In this document: piece after piece, positions 40,401 through 47,750 of the stretch
How positions within the stretch are numbered: the first letter of the stretch is position 1
Layout of the letters: every line of letters begins with the position of its first letter
Translations under genes and position numbers: made by a program
Notes under the pieces: generated by a model
Databases searched by the model: none
The model's input: the letters and a program-made list of their open reading frames with translations, nothing else
What the model was told of the DNA's origin: nothing
NCBI GenBank assembly: GCA_964020085.1
Contig: OZ026607.1
Location: 21,706,106 to 21,770,105 of the forward strand
Direction of reading: 5' to 3'
Source: Micromussa lordhowensis
Taxonomy: Eukaryota; Cnidaria; Anthozoa; Scleractinia; Lobophylliidae
Length of the DNA: 64,000 bases

Positions 40401-43002
40401 AAGAGGGACCAAACATCAATCAAAATACTACAACTATATGTAATGCCAGGTGTATTCAAATATTTTCAGCAAGTTAATCTCTGGACCGATGTTTTCTACC
40501 ACATGGTGAGGTTAAAACAAATGACTACATAGCAAAATGTCACACTTAAAATTTCCTCTTTTTAATCAACATTCTGTGAACCAGTTACTGGGGAGAACAG
40601 TTTCATAAATAATTAGCTAGAGAACACACATAGTCAAATGCTTATCTGTGTGAATTGATTGTGGTGGAGGAAATAAGTAACTTATCACCTTCGAGGAAGA
40701 GATATTTCCCTTTGGGCTCAATCTGCATGGTCTCATGTTGTGAACAAATGGCTCATTAACGCTTCTCATTAGTAGCGAAACTAAACACTCATGAGCGAAG
40801 ACGAAATATATATATCCAATCTTTCCATAGAAAGGTAAACACTGTGCAACAGTGACTGGTCAGGTTTAATGTATAGCTATCTTCAGGAGACATCTCTTTC
40901 GCATGAAACAATATTTCTGATTTCAAGGTGAATAAAAAAAACTACATCACACAATAAATATAATTTTCAATGCAAACAAAAGAAAAATTTTGCTCATATT
41001 TTGTTTAAAATCTCCAGTTTCTGAGTGAATTTATACACTATAAATTTGCATATATAGATATATATATATATCAAGCAAACATGATTGAAACATAAATTTT
41101 GATTTTATTGTGACACCAACAAATGGGGAAGCACTAGTGAAACTAAAGTTACTGTAGTTAGCTACTTGGAAATCTAAGGCAATGAATCACCAAGAACATT
41201 TAAAATGTCTTGCAGAGTTCACTTATTCTTAATTCATCAGTGTCCTTGAAGGGTTGTTCTTAATTGGTCAGAGCTCCAACAATGGTTGCATTTTAAATAG
41301 TCTGATATCAAAATACTTTGAAATAACATTAAAAATGTTATTGGAAGTATAAAATTATAGAACAGCTTGGCTAAGATCAGATCAAACGCTATCTAGAAAA
41401 TTTCGTGGTTGTGCATGCAGTGTGGAAAACGTATACAATCCCAAAAAAATATATTAGAATACGGTGTGTCAATTAAACCATCGCTAGGCGACAAACTTAA
41501 AGAAAAGCAATAAATAATTAAAAGACTAGCTTGCAAGCCAGTCTGTATTTTGTTTAACACGGCACCTCGATTCGAGAAACAAACTATAGTTTAAGTCACA
41601 ACACAAATTATAGCTCTACCATAACATTACATCCAAAAACATAGTTTCGATTTGAAAATGCCCTAATATTGTGCTTCAGTGGACAAAAAGCATTCAATCA
41701 GAAGATTAAAGGCTTTGTAAATGCGACAAAAGCCACTAAACTAAGACGTATAATTAGTAAAAACCTTTCTGTGGTAAAAGAAATTTATGTGCAAACTACA
41801 ACGGCCATAAATTTAAAAGTCTAATATCGCCAAAAACTTTGAATTTGCATTTAAAGAATTTTGTGAGGAGGCCCTTCTATATATTGATGAGAAGAGGAAA
41901 AATCTTTGTTTATTTACAGAAGGGCTTCTAGAAAATGAAGCAGATATTTACAATACTACAACACAAATTGAGATTTTTCACATTACACATGTACACGATA
42001 GCTGGATGCCTAGAAATATCTTTCAATTCAGCATACAAATTATTAAAATCATCGAAAAGCGAAAATATCCTTGGCGTGTTTAGATTTCGGGGGTTTAACT
42101 ATTTTTACCACTAAATCCCACAGACCTTTGGAATTCTTGCGGATTTGCCCGTCCTTACATCACGTACAAAAGACAATTCAAGCAGGTCTGTTTCCTGTGA
42201 ATACAAAGAAAAAGACTTCAGCGCAAGAGCTATGTAAACTGATGCACAACCTAAACAGAACTATAAAGATACGATCATCCGAATAAAATTCGTCACTTGT
42301 CAAAGCTATCAAGTCATCAAACCGCGATTTTGGCCGGCGAGAGTCGCTCGAAATGTGGAAATTTCAGATATATTGAGTCCACAAACTGGTTACCTGTACC
42401 GACCCGCGACAAAAATACAAATTACCTCCGTATAACATTACATATGGTTTATTTAAACCAACCTTATCTTCTGCTCTCCAATAAATTAAATGACCAGCCG
42501 AATCTACTTTTACTGTACACTGCTGTCCTACTACTGTGGTGTCCTGGTTAAAAAGCAAAGAACATTTTTAAAATTAAATATTTTTGATATCTTCTCGCGA
42601 GAGGAAGTCATGAGCCAGTCTGTGAATACGCTCAAGTCCGCACACGACGGGCTTCACAACAAACCTCGCGAAACACCACTTCCTGTAAATTACAATGTGG
42701 AAATGTTTCGAACATAAAACACGAAATAAAACAGGTCGTTAATGTACAGCTGCACCAAACTTGGCTTAAAGTTAGATTAGTTAGTTAAAAGGTCCCTATT
42801 CTCATTGAAAAGTGGAGATCGAAGCGAAAAGCACAAGGATAAAGCTTCTATATAGCGTGACTCGCACAACACGTCCAGCTAAAATGTAGTACAAAACATT
42901 ACTACGTACCTCATCCCACTTTATGAATCTTGCTCCTCGAATTAAAAAATCTGCGACTTCGGGATGCGTAAGTCTTTCGAGAATCGCCTCACCGCCCGCC
43001 AT
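6289..43002 (-). CDS. PLCB: Phospholipase C beta, beta-1/2/3 class, complete gene (36 coding exons, 1,252 aa)
   Basis: Hydrolyses PIP2 to IP3 and diacylglycerol at the plasma membrane downstream of Gq/11 and G-beta-gamma. Coding exons in transcript order: 42910-43002, 42463-42543, 42126-42194, 35332-35552, 35181-35234, 34818-34902, 34370-34470, 32454-32620, 31236-31382, 30014-30171, 28908-28987, 28377-28461, 27395-27485, 26361-26485, 25560-25653, 25021-25105, 24578-24650, 23780-23831, 23009-23060, 22312-22414, 21253-21417, 20857-20956, 20178-20282, 19797-19900, 18922-19060, 18054-18347, 13382-13428, 12588-12653, 12094-12218, 11928-11997, 8882-8980, 8299-8375, 7278-7373, 7005-7062, 6748-6834, 6289-6399. 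All introns are GT-AG and all phases agree; the sum is 3,759 nt. Start ATG at 43000-43002, TAA at 6289-6291. Active-site histidines are near residues 334 and 381. The beta-1/3 class is indicated by the EF-hand (GAKKKPYLT), Y-domain (FEMSSFVET) and C-terminal sequences. Exon 36 is the least certain. Confidence 0.93.
7174..7228. repeat. GGCA/GACA minisatellite in PLC-beta intron
   Basis: Tandem tetramer-like units (GGCA, GACA) lie in the intron between coding exons 33 and 34. They are simple-sequence DNA. Confidence 0.8.
8981..11927. other. PLC-beta intron between exons 30 and 31: repeats only
   Basis: A copy of the roughly 105-bp unit that is tandemly arrayed at the right window edge lies at about 9605-9750. 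A further degenerate piece follows it. At about 10128-10262 is a repeat carrying inverted copies of TTTCCAAACACC. Relatives occur at about 14955-15062 and 34985-35092. The remainder is AT-rich with no coding signal. Confidence 0.5.
12222..12492 (-). mobile_element. tRNA-derived SINE, (TTTA)n-tailed family, copy 1
   Basis: Read on the minus strand, it starts near 12490 with a tRNA-like head: an A-box region around the Ser/Leu-like GTGAGAACGCTTACC, then a B-box-like stretch near 12440. It continues to a (TTTA)n tail at about 12229-12243. The same arrangement is seen at 46464-46775. It lies in the intron between coding exons 28 and 29. Confidence 0.65.
13141..13193. repeat. TCAG/TCGG minisatellite
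   Basis: Tandem units of GTCAGTCG type (TCGGTCGGTCAGTCAG and so on) in an intron of the PLC-beta gene. Confidence 0.8.
14045..14159. repeat. ACAATTATTCC fold-back element
   Basis: The left arm AACAATTATTCCATTCGCTC and the reverse complement of the right arm agree over about 39 bp, with a few mismatches. The inner arms share GTTGGATATGAAGTGAT. It is one of several such fold-backs in the window. Confidence 0.8.
14360..14497. repeat. Fold-back with CTATAGAG ends and internal tandem heptamers
   Basis: The ends CTATAGAG and GGTGTTTGGAAAACC are repeated in inverse at the right end (GGTTTTCCAGACACC, then CTATAGAG). The interior is a short tandem run of ATTCGCCACT / ATTTGCACT units. Confidence 0.7.
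15292..15685. repeat. Inverted-repeat element with about 95-bp arms, AGTAGACCGCG ends
   Basis: The left arm (about 15292-15388) and the reverse complement of the right arm (about 15580-15685) share AGTAGACCGCG, GGCGCCTTCAGAGT, TTTTTGATGCTGCAAGTTTG and CCAATCA. About 190 bp of unrelated sequence lies between them. It has no transposase ORF, so it is a non-autonomous DNA element. Confidence 0.8.
17741..18073. repeat. Duplicated segment, source copy spanning the exon 26 end
   Basis: About 333 bp is similar to 24214-24550 in the same orientation, from TGATTGATATGTCTGC to CTTCTGGGTTACTAAAACAG. This copy covers the last 20 bases of PLC-beta exon 26, its splice donor and the adjoining intron. Because it holds the functional exon end, it is probably the source. 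Confidence 0.8.
18054..19900 (-). CDS. PLCB: PLC-beta exons 24-26: Gq-binding helix-turn-helix and disordered linker
   Basis: Exon 24 (19797-19900) contains [13 protein letters not shown]. It corresponds to the helix-turn-helix after C2 that anchors Gq; the vertebrate Asn-Pro-Ile is here Asp-Pro-Ile (about residues 803-805). Exon 25 (18922-19060) and the large exon 26 (18054-18347, 97 codons) are Ser/Lys/Arg-rich and probably disordered, linking the core to the distal C-terminal domain. The end of exon 26 and its donor lie in a segment that has been copied to 24214-24550. Confidence 0.88.
18488..18725 (+). mobile_element. LINE 3' remnant with zinc-knuckle-like C-terminus
   Basis: Translation gives [10 protein letters not shown], an internal stop, then [10 protein letters not shown]. 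This is the zinc-finger-like end seen in many invertebrate LINE ORFs (CPxCGRxCxSRIGLxSHxRxH type). It carries a stop and has lost the rest, so it is a remnant inside a PLC-beta intron. Confidence 0.6.
19447..19732 (-). mobile_element. tRNA-derived SINE, family with GTGGCCTCATGGTTAGTG head, copy 1
   Basis: On the minus strand the head at about 19730 carries an A-box-like CAGTGGCCTCATGGTTAGTG and a B-box-like stretch (TCGAGCTC, diverged), then CATTATGTTGTATTCTTGGG. Copies at 21662-21946 and 55687-55976 have the same order. It is intronic in PLC-beta. Confidence 0.75.
20178..21417 (-). CDS. PLCB: PLC-beta exons 21-23: C2 domain
   Basis: Exons 21253-21417, 20857-20956 and 20178-20282 give residues of about 673-795. 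Exon 21 reads [20 protein letters not shown] and then [10 protein letters not shown]. Exon 22 has [19 protein letters not shown], and exon 23 has [18 protein letters not shown] followed by KDYVPSGFE. This is the standard C2 beta sandwich that packs on the catalytic core and, with the helix after it, contacts activated G-alpha-q. Confidence 0.95.
21662..21946 (-). mobile_element. tRNA-derived SINE, GTGGCCTCATGG family, copy 2
   Basis: The head on the minus strand reads CAGTGGCCTCATGGTTAGTG, followed by a B-box (AGGGTTCGAGCCC), then TTGTGTTGTGTTCTTGGGCA and CACCCAGGTGTATAAATGGG. It is the best-preserved of the three copies and lies in the intron between PLC-beta coding exons 20 and 21. Confidence 0.8.
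22312..25105 (-). CDS. PLCB: PLC-beta exons 16-20: catalytic Y domain
   Basis: Exons 25021-25105, 24578-24650, 23780-23831, 23009-23060 and 22312-22414 give residues of about 551-672. Visible blocks are [58 protein letters not shown] and [12 protein letters not shown]. These complete the TIM barrel and the phosphoinositide pocket. Exons 18 and 19 are only 52 nt each and are missed by ORF-length filters. They were placed by splice sites and motif order. Two fully conserved family positions, the Tyr of RIYPKG and the Arg before ADK, are kept. Confidence 0.94.
24214..24550. repeat. Duplicated segment carrying a decoy exon end and splice donor
   Basis: Direct repeat of 17741-18073. It retains the minus-strand bases CCAGAAG of exon 26, followed by GTTAGT where the original has GTAAGT. 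It begins only 27 bp past the donor of PLC-beta exon 17 (24578). It shows no open role. Confidence 0.8.
25560..26485 (-). CDS. PLCB: PLC-beta exons 14-15: X-Y linker
   Basis: Exon 14 (26361-26485) is an acidic, low-complexity linker rich in Glu, Asn, Pro and Thr. This part of PLC-beta shields the active site until the enzyme reaches the membrane. Exon 15 (25560-25653) begins [20 protein letters not shown] and passes into the Y domain with [11 protein letters not shown]. The linker is shorter and less acidic than in vertebrate beta-1. The class-typical LVNYIQP motif makes the join secure. Confidence 0.9.
25693..25845. repeat. GTTGTCCAAAAGGTGG / ATCCACTGGATA fold-back element
   Basis: Inverted ends (GTTGTCCAAAAGGTGG on the left; complement of CCTTTGAACGGG on the right) enclose paired ATCCACTGGATAGTG and GGATAGCGTTATCCA stems. 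It is the same family as 62085-62354. Confidence 0.65.
27395..31382 (-). CDS. PLCB: PLC-beta exons 9-13: catalytic X domain
   Basis: Exons 31236-31382, 30014-30171, 28908-28987, 28377-28461 and 27395-27485 encode residues of about 291-477. Exon 9 ends with [12 protein letters not shown], whose His (about 334) is the first catalytic histidine. Exon 10 has [11 protein letters not shown], with the Ca2+-coordinating Glu (about 364) and Asp (about 366), and VITHG with the second catalytic His (about 381). Exon 11 has ILSFENHC. Exon 12 reads [12 protein letters not shown]. Exon 13 reads [17 protein letters not shown], closing the X domain with the usual basic segment. All key residues are present, so the enzyme should be active. 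Confidence 0.95.
27560..27885. repeat. Degenerate tandem repeat with CCCTAAGAGGTACC core
   Basis: At least five spaced copies of a core like ACCCCTAAGAGGTACCAA occur, followed by the GGGACGACAAGCACCCCTGT end. A related piece in inverse orientation is at 55575-55680. It lies in the intron before PLC-beta coding exon 13. Confidence 0.6.
30282..30454. repeat. Near-perfect fold-back with about 80-bp arms
   Basis: The ends AACTGATAAAAGTT match inverse at 30441-30454. The arms share TTAAAAATCCAAGCTTT and CTCATAC, with few mismatches, leaving a small loop. It is probably a non-autonomous inverted-repeat element. Confidence 0.8.
30682..31122. repeat. Terminal-inverted-repeat element with GTGTATAAGCCGCAC ends
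   Basis: The left end GTGAAGACTCGTGTATAAGC and the inverse of the right end (GTAAAGACTTGTGTACAAGC) match over about 28 bp. Subterminal copies of GCCGCAC occur on both sides. The interior is non-coding. Confidence 0.65.
32294..32421. repeat. Half copy of the GACTACTC fold-back family near a PLC-beta splice donor
   Basis: It matches the right half of the complete element at 63296-63546 (shared GTGCAGCTTGATTACATGGA-like and GTAGTCG end). It ends about 33 bp before the exon 8 boundary at 32454, inside the intron. Confidence 0.6.
32454..35234 (-). CDS. PLCB: PLC-beta exons 5-8: EF-hand domain
   Basis: Exons 35181-35234, 34818-34902, 34370-34470 and 32454-32620 encode residues of about 155-290. 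They show the EF-hand series typical of the family: [38 protein letters not shown] and [18 protein letters not shown], then [12 protein letters not shown]. The last piece is nearly invariant in PLC-beta and contributes to Gq contact in vertebrate crystal structures. The donor of exon 8 (32453) lies only about 33 bp from the end of a fold-back element copy. Confidence 0.93.
32661..32787. repeat. Hairpin with 28-bp perfect arms
   Basis: 32661-32688 is the exact reverse complement of 32760-32787 (core GATGATCAATCATGTC). The loop is 71 bp. The right arm is part of the tandem tRNA-headed repeat that follows. Confidence 0.8.
32760..33400 (+). repeat. tRNA-headed tandem repeat (SINE-like), about 1.3 units, interrupted by a LINE
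   Basis: A tRNA-like head at about 32881-32950 has an A box (TAGCTCAGTTGGTAGAGC) and a B box (GGGTCAAATCC). A tail containing TGATCAATCATGTCTTCAT appears both before the head (32769) and after it (33302). Subtracting the LINE insertion, the period is about 239 bp. The acceptor-stem pairing is poor, so this is not scored as a working tRNA gene. Confidence 0.75.
32978..33262 (+). mobile_element. 5'-truncated LINE inserted in the tRNA-headed repeat, 9-bp target-site duplication
   Basis: The insert encodes the end of a reverse-transcriptase polyprotein: [14 protein letters not shown], then [17 protein letters not shown], then [15 protein letters not shown]. It is a very common LINE C-terminus. 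It is flanked by TTTAACAAC at 32969-32977 and 33263-33271, which marks the insertion. The sense strand is opposite to the PLC-beta gene that hosts it. Confidence 0.85.
33880..34325. repeat. Low-complexity CTTCTGATTCCGACT-type element in PLC-beta intron
   Basis: Many short, interspersed copies of GACTCCGATTCC / CTTCTGCTTCCGACT motifs on both strands, including TCTGACTCTGTCGCCAGTG at the right end. It resembles a decayed inverted-repeat transposon. Boundaries are approximate. Confidence 0.4.
35332..43002 (-). CDS. PLCB: PLC-beta exons 1-4: N-terminus and PH domain
   Basis: Four exons (42910-43002, 42463-42543, 42126-42194, 35332-35552) give residues 1 to about 155. Exon 1 begins [11 protein letters not shown] and carries FIKWDE, matching the FVKWDD block of vertebrate PLC-beta. 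Exon 2 holds the [10 protein letters not shown] strand. Exon 3, only 23 codons, reads [16 protein letters not shown] and ends ARIPK, matching the beta-1 PH strand before its APK motif. Exon 4 carries [16 protein letters not shown]. The PH domain binds Rac and G-beta-gamma in other family members. The start ATG is taken from an in-frame internal Met; an upstream Met six codons earlier (43018-43020) is possible. Confidence 0.92.
35553..42125. other. PLC-beta intron 3 (6.6 kb), no exon seen
   Basis: Coding exons 3 and 4 join directly in phase 0, so no exon is missing. A repeat rich in GGAATTTCCA / CCAGTGGAATGG motifs fills about 35600-35900. A (TACATG)n run sits at 36496-36512 and a TA-rich run at about 41050-41072. 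The rest is AT-rich with no recognised feature. Confidence 0.6.
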
Positions 43003-43150
43003 GTTTTCAGTTCGATTCAAAACAGTGCGAGGCTTTAGCCGAATTACAGCGAGACCGAGGTCACTCCTGATTGGCTAAGCTTACAAGCGGGAACAATTTA
43101 CCGCTTCACAGTTTGCAAAACTTCGAAGCTTCGATCGCACCGGGAGAAGG
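43003..43150 (-). promoter_or_regulatory. Probable PLC-beta promoter / 5' UTR
   Basis: The sequence just upstream of the start codon is more GC- and CpG-rich than its surroundings. It holds an inverted CCAAT box (ATTGG at 43070-43074 on the plus strand), about 70 bp before the ATG. No TATA box is obvious. The transcription start cannot be fixed from sequence alone. Confidence 0.4.
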
Positions 43151-46100
43151 AGAAAAAAATCATTCACAAAATCCACGGTTTGGTTCACTCTTCAGAATTC
43201 TAAAAGCCTCTTGTTTGATAAAAAAATAAAACAAAACAACAAACACACGCGAGAGCGACGGGTTATTTTGATAAATACATTTATATGCACGAGTCGAAGT
43301 ACTAAGGCAATTTCATAAAGGGTTTGTTTACATTCGAAAAATAGGTTATTATTTTGACCAATATAAAGACCTACATTTAAAAGCTGCAGCGCCAGGCTAT
43401 ATACCGCTCAAAAAACCCTGCCTTTTCAAAATTTCGCTTGCAGGGTTTCGTCTTCTCGGTGGAGAGTCAATTTTAATTTGCTATAAATGACACAAAGACG
43501 GATGCAAGAGTCTTGATATATAAATAGCACCTATTTACAAATACGACGAATTGAGGAAATTGCCTCTGTCTGGATACGGTAGCTTAAAATGGATTTAGTT
43601 TTATTCTTAAAATTTCATTAAAAATTCGATTAACAAGGCTAGGCAAGATGTTTTTAAACTTTCTTTTGCAATAAATTTGAGCAATCATCTAAAACATCGC
43701 AAAATATGTTCATTTGTGAAACAGAAACAAAGCTAGGAGGAGATATTCATTTTTTGCATTTTTAACAGCGCCACAGATTAATCAAAGCGGTGTTTATTTC
43801 GTAACAAAGCACAACAATTTGCCATAAAGTGCTATACTTCTGGTCAAATTGTACCAAGTACTATCGACAGATTAAATGTCTCTTCTTCCCCTGGCAAAGA
43901 AAATTAATGACTTTTAGTACAAAAAGCTGGCATCTTTGGGGGAAAATGATTACTTTTAACACCTGAATGCCATTTTCACGTTTCCTGTTAATGAAATGAG
44001 AGTGAGGGGGAAAAAACGCTGAATAGAGAAAGCATTATTTTTCGTGAAAATACTGCTTTCATTTAGCAAATAAATAATGTTCTACTAATTGTGTAGGCTG
44101 GCTGCTGACAGATGCTAATTTGCAACAAATTTTCAAACATTGCATTATTCAAAGCAGGAAAAAAAGTTGACGTTTCAGACTAGGAATGTGGAAGCACCTG
44201 CTTAGAGAAAGAAATAATTTAATACAATCTGTTTCCATAGAACTACGTACTTAATCTCAAAGAAGGCAAATTGAAATTTACGATAAACGATCTTTCAGAA
44301 ACGTATATAAAACATTTTTTTTTGTATTAAAGTATGAAGGAAAACAGTGTCATTGGCAAAATATTGAGCGGAAAAAAGTGGGTTCGATTATCTGTCTCAT
44401 TAGTCATTTTCACAAATCAAAGGTTATCATAAATTTTTCTCCTTCCAAAGTTAATAAGTGCATTTATTACAAGATAAAACATAAAAGAGCTCACGATATT
44501 TCTACAACATTGTCTAGCCCTTATCAATATAGGAGATCCAGTTATGGCAAAATAAATGAATGGGTGTTATATTTCAACCTTATAGGCATACATCAAGTTT
44601 GTCAAAGAATATAAATAATTACACAATTGGAAATATTTTTTTCCTTGCAATTAATAGACCAATGGCCCCAGTTCTTTGCATGATACATTGCGCATGTCAA
44701 AATATCACACCCAAAAGAGATTAACTTCGTTATTTTATTAATTCACTTTTTTCTCAAAAAACATATTTTCCAATCTCATACTGTACCAGATTTTCATTTA
44801 AATGTGACCATTCTAAAACAACAATATACTTTAAAATGACTCATTTATGGTTCAACTGAATTATATGAACATTAAAATTTTGTAATTAAGTTGAAACATT
44901 TTTATCAGGAAATATTGATGATAAATAATAATTATGCATTAGATGAAGTCATTTAAACATATTTGGTGCCTATTTTAATTAAAGTTTTAAAACGTTGCAG
45001 TAAATGTTTGGGTCTTGCATAATCAATGTTATTTCAATCAGTAACTTGCACTTTTTTTATTAATCTTGCATCAAGGCCAACTACACTTCAAAAAACAAAG
45101 GAATTTTCCACAATGTGATAGTCAAAGATAACAAGGGAAAATCACAGATGGTCAGAAATAATAGCAATAACATCTTATTTTTGTGAGCCAACTTGAATTA
45201 AGCCATGACCGATTTGAGAAAAAAATATAAAGATCAAATGATACCATTTCTATTTTCTCTGATAGCAAAAATAAATAGATTTTGATTTTTCCATTGTTCT
45301 ATTAATTAAGTTATACATGCAAAGAAGACAACACAGTCTGTAGGCTACATTTTTCATGTCAGTTATGTCATAACTACATGTATTTTGCATCATTAAAATT
45401 GAAACATCTACTTGTAACATATTGTTTTAAATAGTGTATGTGTGATAGTTAGTCACTGAAAATTCCGCCCACTCTCTACAAGCTAGTTGTTGATGCAAAG
45501 CTTGTGGTAGAAATTCAGCCTGCTGTGATACTCTATGCATAAATTCAGCTAGCAACAATGAGTCACCTGGTTTTCTTGTAGTACATTAGTTCAAAAATGC
45601 AGAACTCTTTCTTAATTTAGAACTCAACATTTTGATTGCCCTTCCTGTCAATGTCTGTATGATTACTGACAGCCAGGCCACTCAATAAACAAATCATGTT
45701 TCCTACCATACCCCTCCCATAGAGGGTTTTTGGTTTGACACCCCCTCCCCTCTCCTCCTGATTCCACTGGAAATTCCAGTTTGGGTCATACCTTCCTTTA
45801 AAATTTTGGCTTCTGAGACCCCCCCTCCCTCTCTGAATTTCTAAACAGGGCTCCTTGGGGTGGGTAAGGGCCACACAATGCAACCTTTTCATGATGAAAA
45901 AAAAACTATTGTAGCGGCACAGTGCAACCAAGGATTATGTTTGGGAAAGGATGAAGGCCAGAGGGCAGGGTTGAAACCCATCACACCTGCTACAGCTAAG
46001 TGCGTTTGAGGGGCCCTTGATGTTACAGGTGAACTGGACTATAGGTGATATAATTCACTAAAATTGTTACTTGTAAGTTTGTTACGGACATGAAGATCAA

Positions 46101-46464
46101 GGCTACAGCTGACTCCAAACGTAATGACAGCCCTGAGAGGGGGGTGGATGCTTTTCACCCATTCCTATTGGTTAACTCAGAGGTGACCAGCAAGGCACTG
46201 TTCACCTCCCAGCAAAGATTTTGAAATTTCCAACAATCTGTTGCTTTCTTTCCTGAAATAAAGCAGTTTTTGGATGCGCTTGTTACTCAACTTTGATGTA
46301 ATATACTATAGGTGGATATTTACATCACCACTTTGCAACTCGGTAAACATCCACCACAAGCACAAGGAACAATTGTTATAAATATTCTTTCTGGATTGAA
46401 AGCTAGTCCATTGCATGCTACCCATCAGTATTCTTTCAGCTTATCTTACAACCTTGCCATTACA

Positions 46465-46527
<63 letters not shown>

Positions 46528-47750
46528 AAAGAAATTGCAATATTTGGAGAGGAAGACACATCAGCCTTAACTGGTTTTCAGGCAGCTCCTCTATCCTGGT
46601 TGAATTGGGATTTGGAGATGTTGGTTTTTGTGAAAGGAGGAAAGCCAGAGAGGCTGGAGATAAACCCTCACAGCAAGGCGAGAACTCAACCCACATGTGG
46701 CACCGCACCAGAATTGAACCCAGGTCATATTGGTGGGAGGCGAGTGCTCTCACCACTGCACCATCCTTGCTCAAGCTCCCCAGTTACCCATTTATACTCT
46801 CAGGTAGAGAATCTGAGATAAAGTATTGCCTGAGAGTGAGAACCCAACAGACAGGCCTCTCAATTCAGAGTCCATACACATCACTACATATCAGGCCATC
46901 GCCTTCTGAAAATATGAAATTCTGCTAAGACAGTAATTTGACATCGGTTTAATCAGTGTTTCAGCTTTTAATAACCAAACTGTATGAATTACAGAACACA
47001 ACTTGGCAACTCAATCGCTTTGAGTGTTCACTGAGATCCTACGTACAAAATACCTCCAACTGCTGGGATTACACTCAGGTACTTCTACAACGTATGATCG
47101 ATAAGGTGTTAGAAGTGATTAGAAAGTGTTCCTTATTACCTAAAAATCACAGTCAGAGTACACATACAGATTCTTTTGGGTTGAAGCTCTGATATCGCTT
47201 GATTGGAAAAAGAACTTAACAAGAGCTTTAGATTGAGATTTAAGTCTGTCAAATATATTCAAGCTCGGGCTATCATCAAAATTAAATTATAAGTTTTGAC
47301 TTGGAAGTTCTTGCAGATGTCTGCATCAAATTAATTTTTCAATGCCACAACTCTTTTAAAACCCAGTGAAAAGTGGTATGGATATACGGCACCATAAACC
47401 ATAAACATCTTCTCAAGGTATTCAGGAGCATCATTCCTGCCACCAACAAAATTCAGAACTTGCATGCACTCCCTGTTAGCAGCCTCAAGATGTCAAGTGT
47501 CTCTGCAGTCACTTCCTTTGTTTTCACATTTACATTCAGCAGCAAGGTGCAATCCAGTTGCAATTTAAACACCACTGCTTTACCAAAAACGCATACCCCA
47601 ATGCATCATCTCGCATTAACCGTTTGATATTTAGATTTTTTTCAGTTTAAGGTTGATTTAATGAAATCCTAGACAACTGAATTGAACAAGGTGTACCCAC
47701 AGTTTTCAAAGACACAAACTTCGAATCTGTTCAATCCACATTATTGCTTG
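43151..47750. other. Intergenic stretch without recognised genes
   Basis: AT-rich DNA between the PLC-beta promoter and the 3' end of the microprotein gene. The only clear element is the SINE with its (AAAT)n tail at 46464-46775. Short ORFs here have no recognisable motifs or splice context. Confidence 0.6.
46464..46775 (-). mobile_element. tRNA-derived SINE, (TTTA)n-tailed family, copy 2
   Basis: The minus-strand head at about 46770 reads AAGGATGGTGCAGTGGTGAG, followed by AGCACTCGCC and the B box GGGTTCAATTC. The body then runs to a long (TTTA)n tail that appears as a (TAAA)n microsatellite at 46464-46530. It has the same structure as 12222-12492. Confidence 0.8.
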
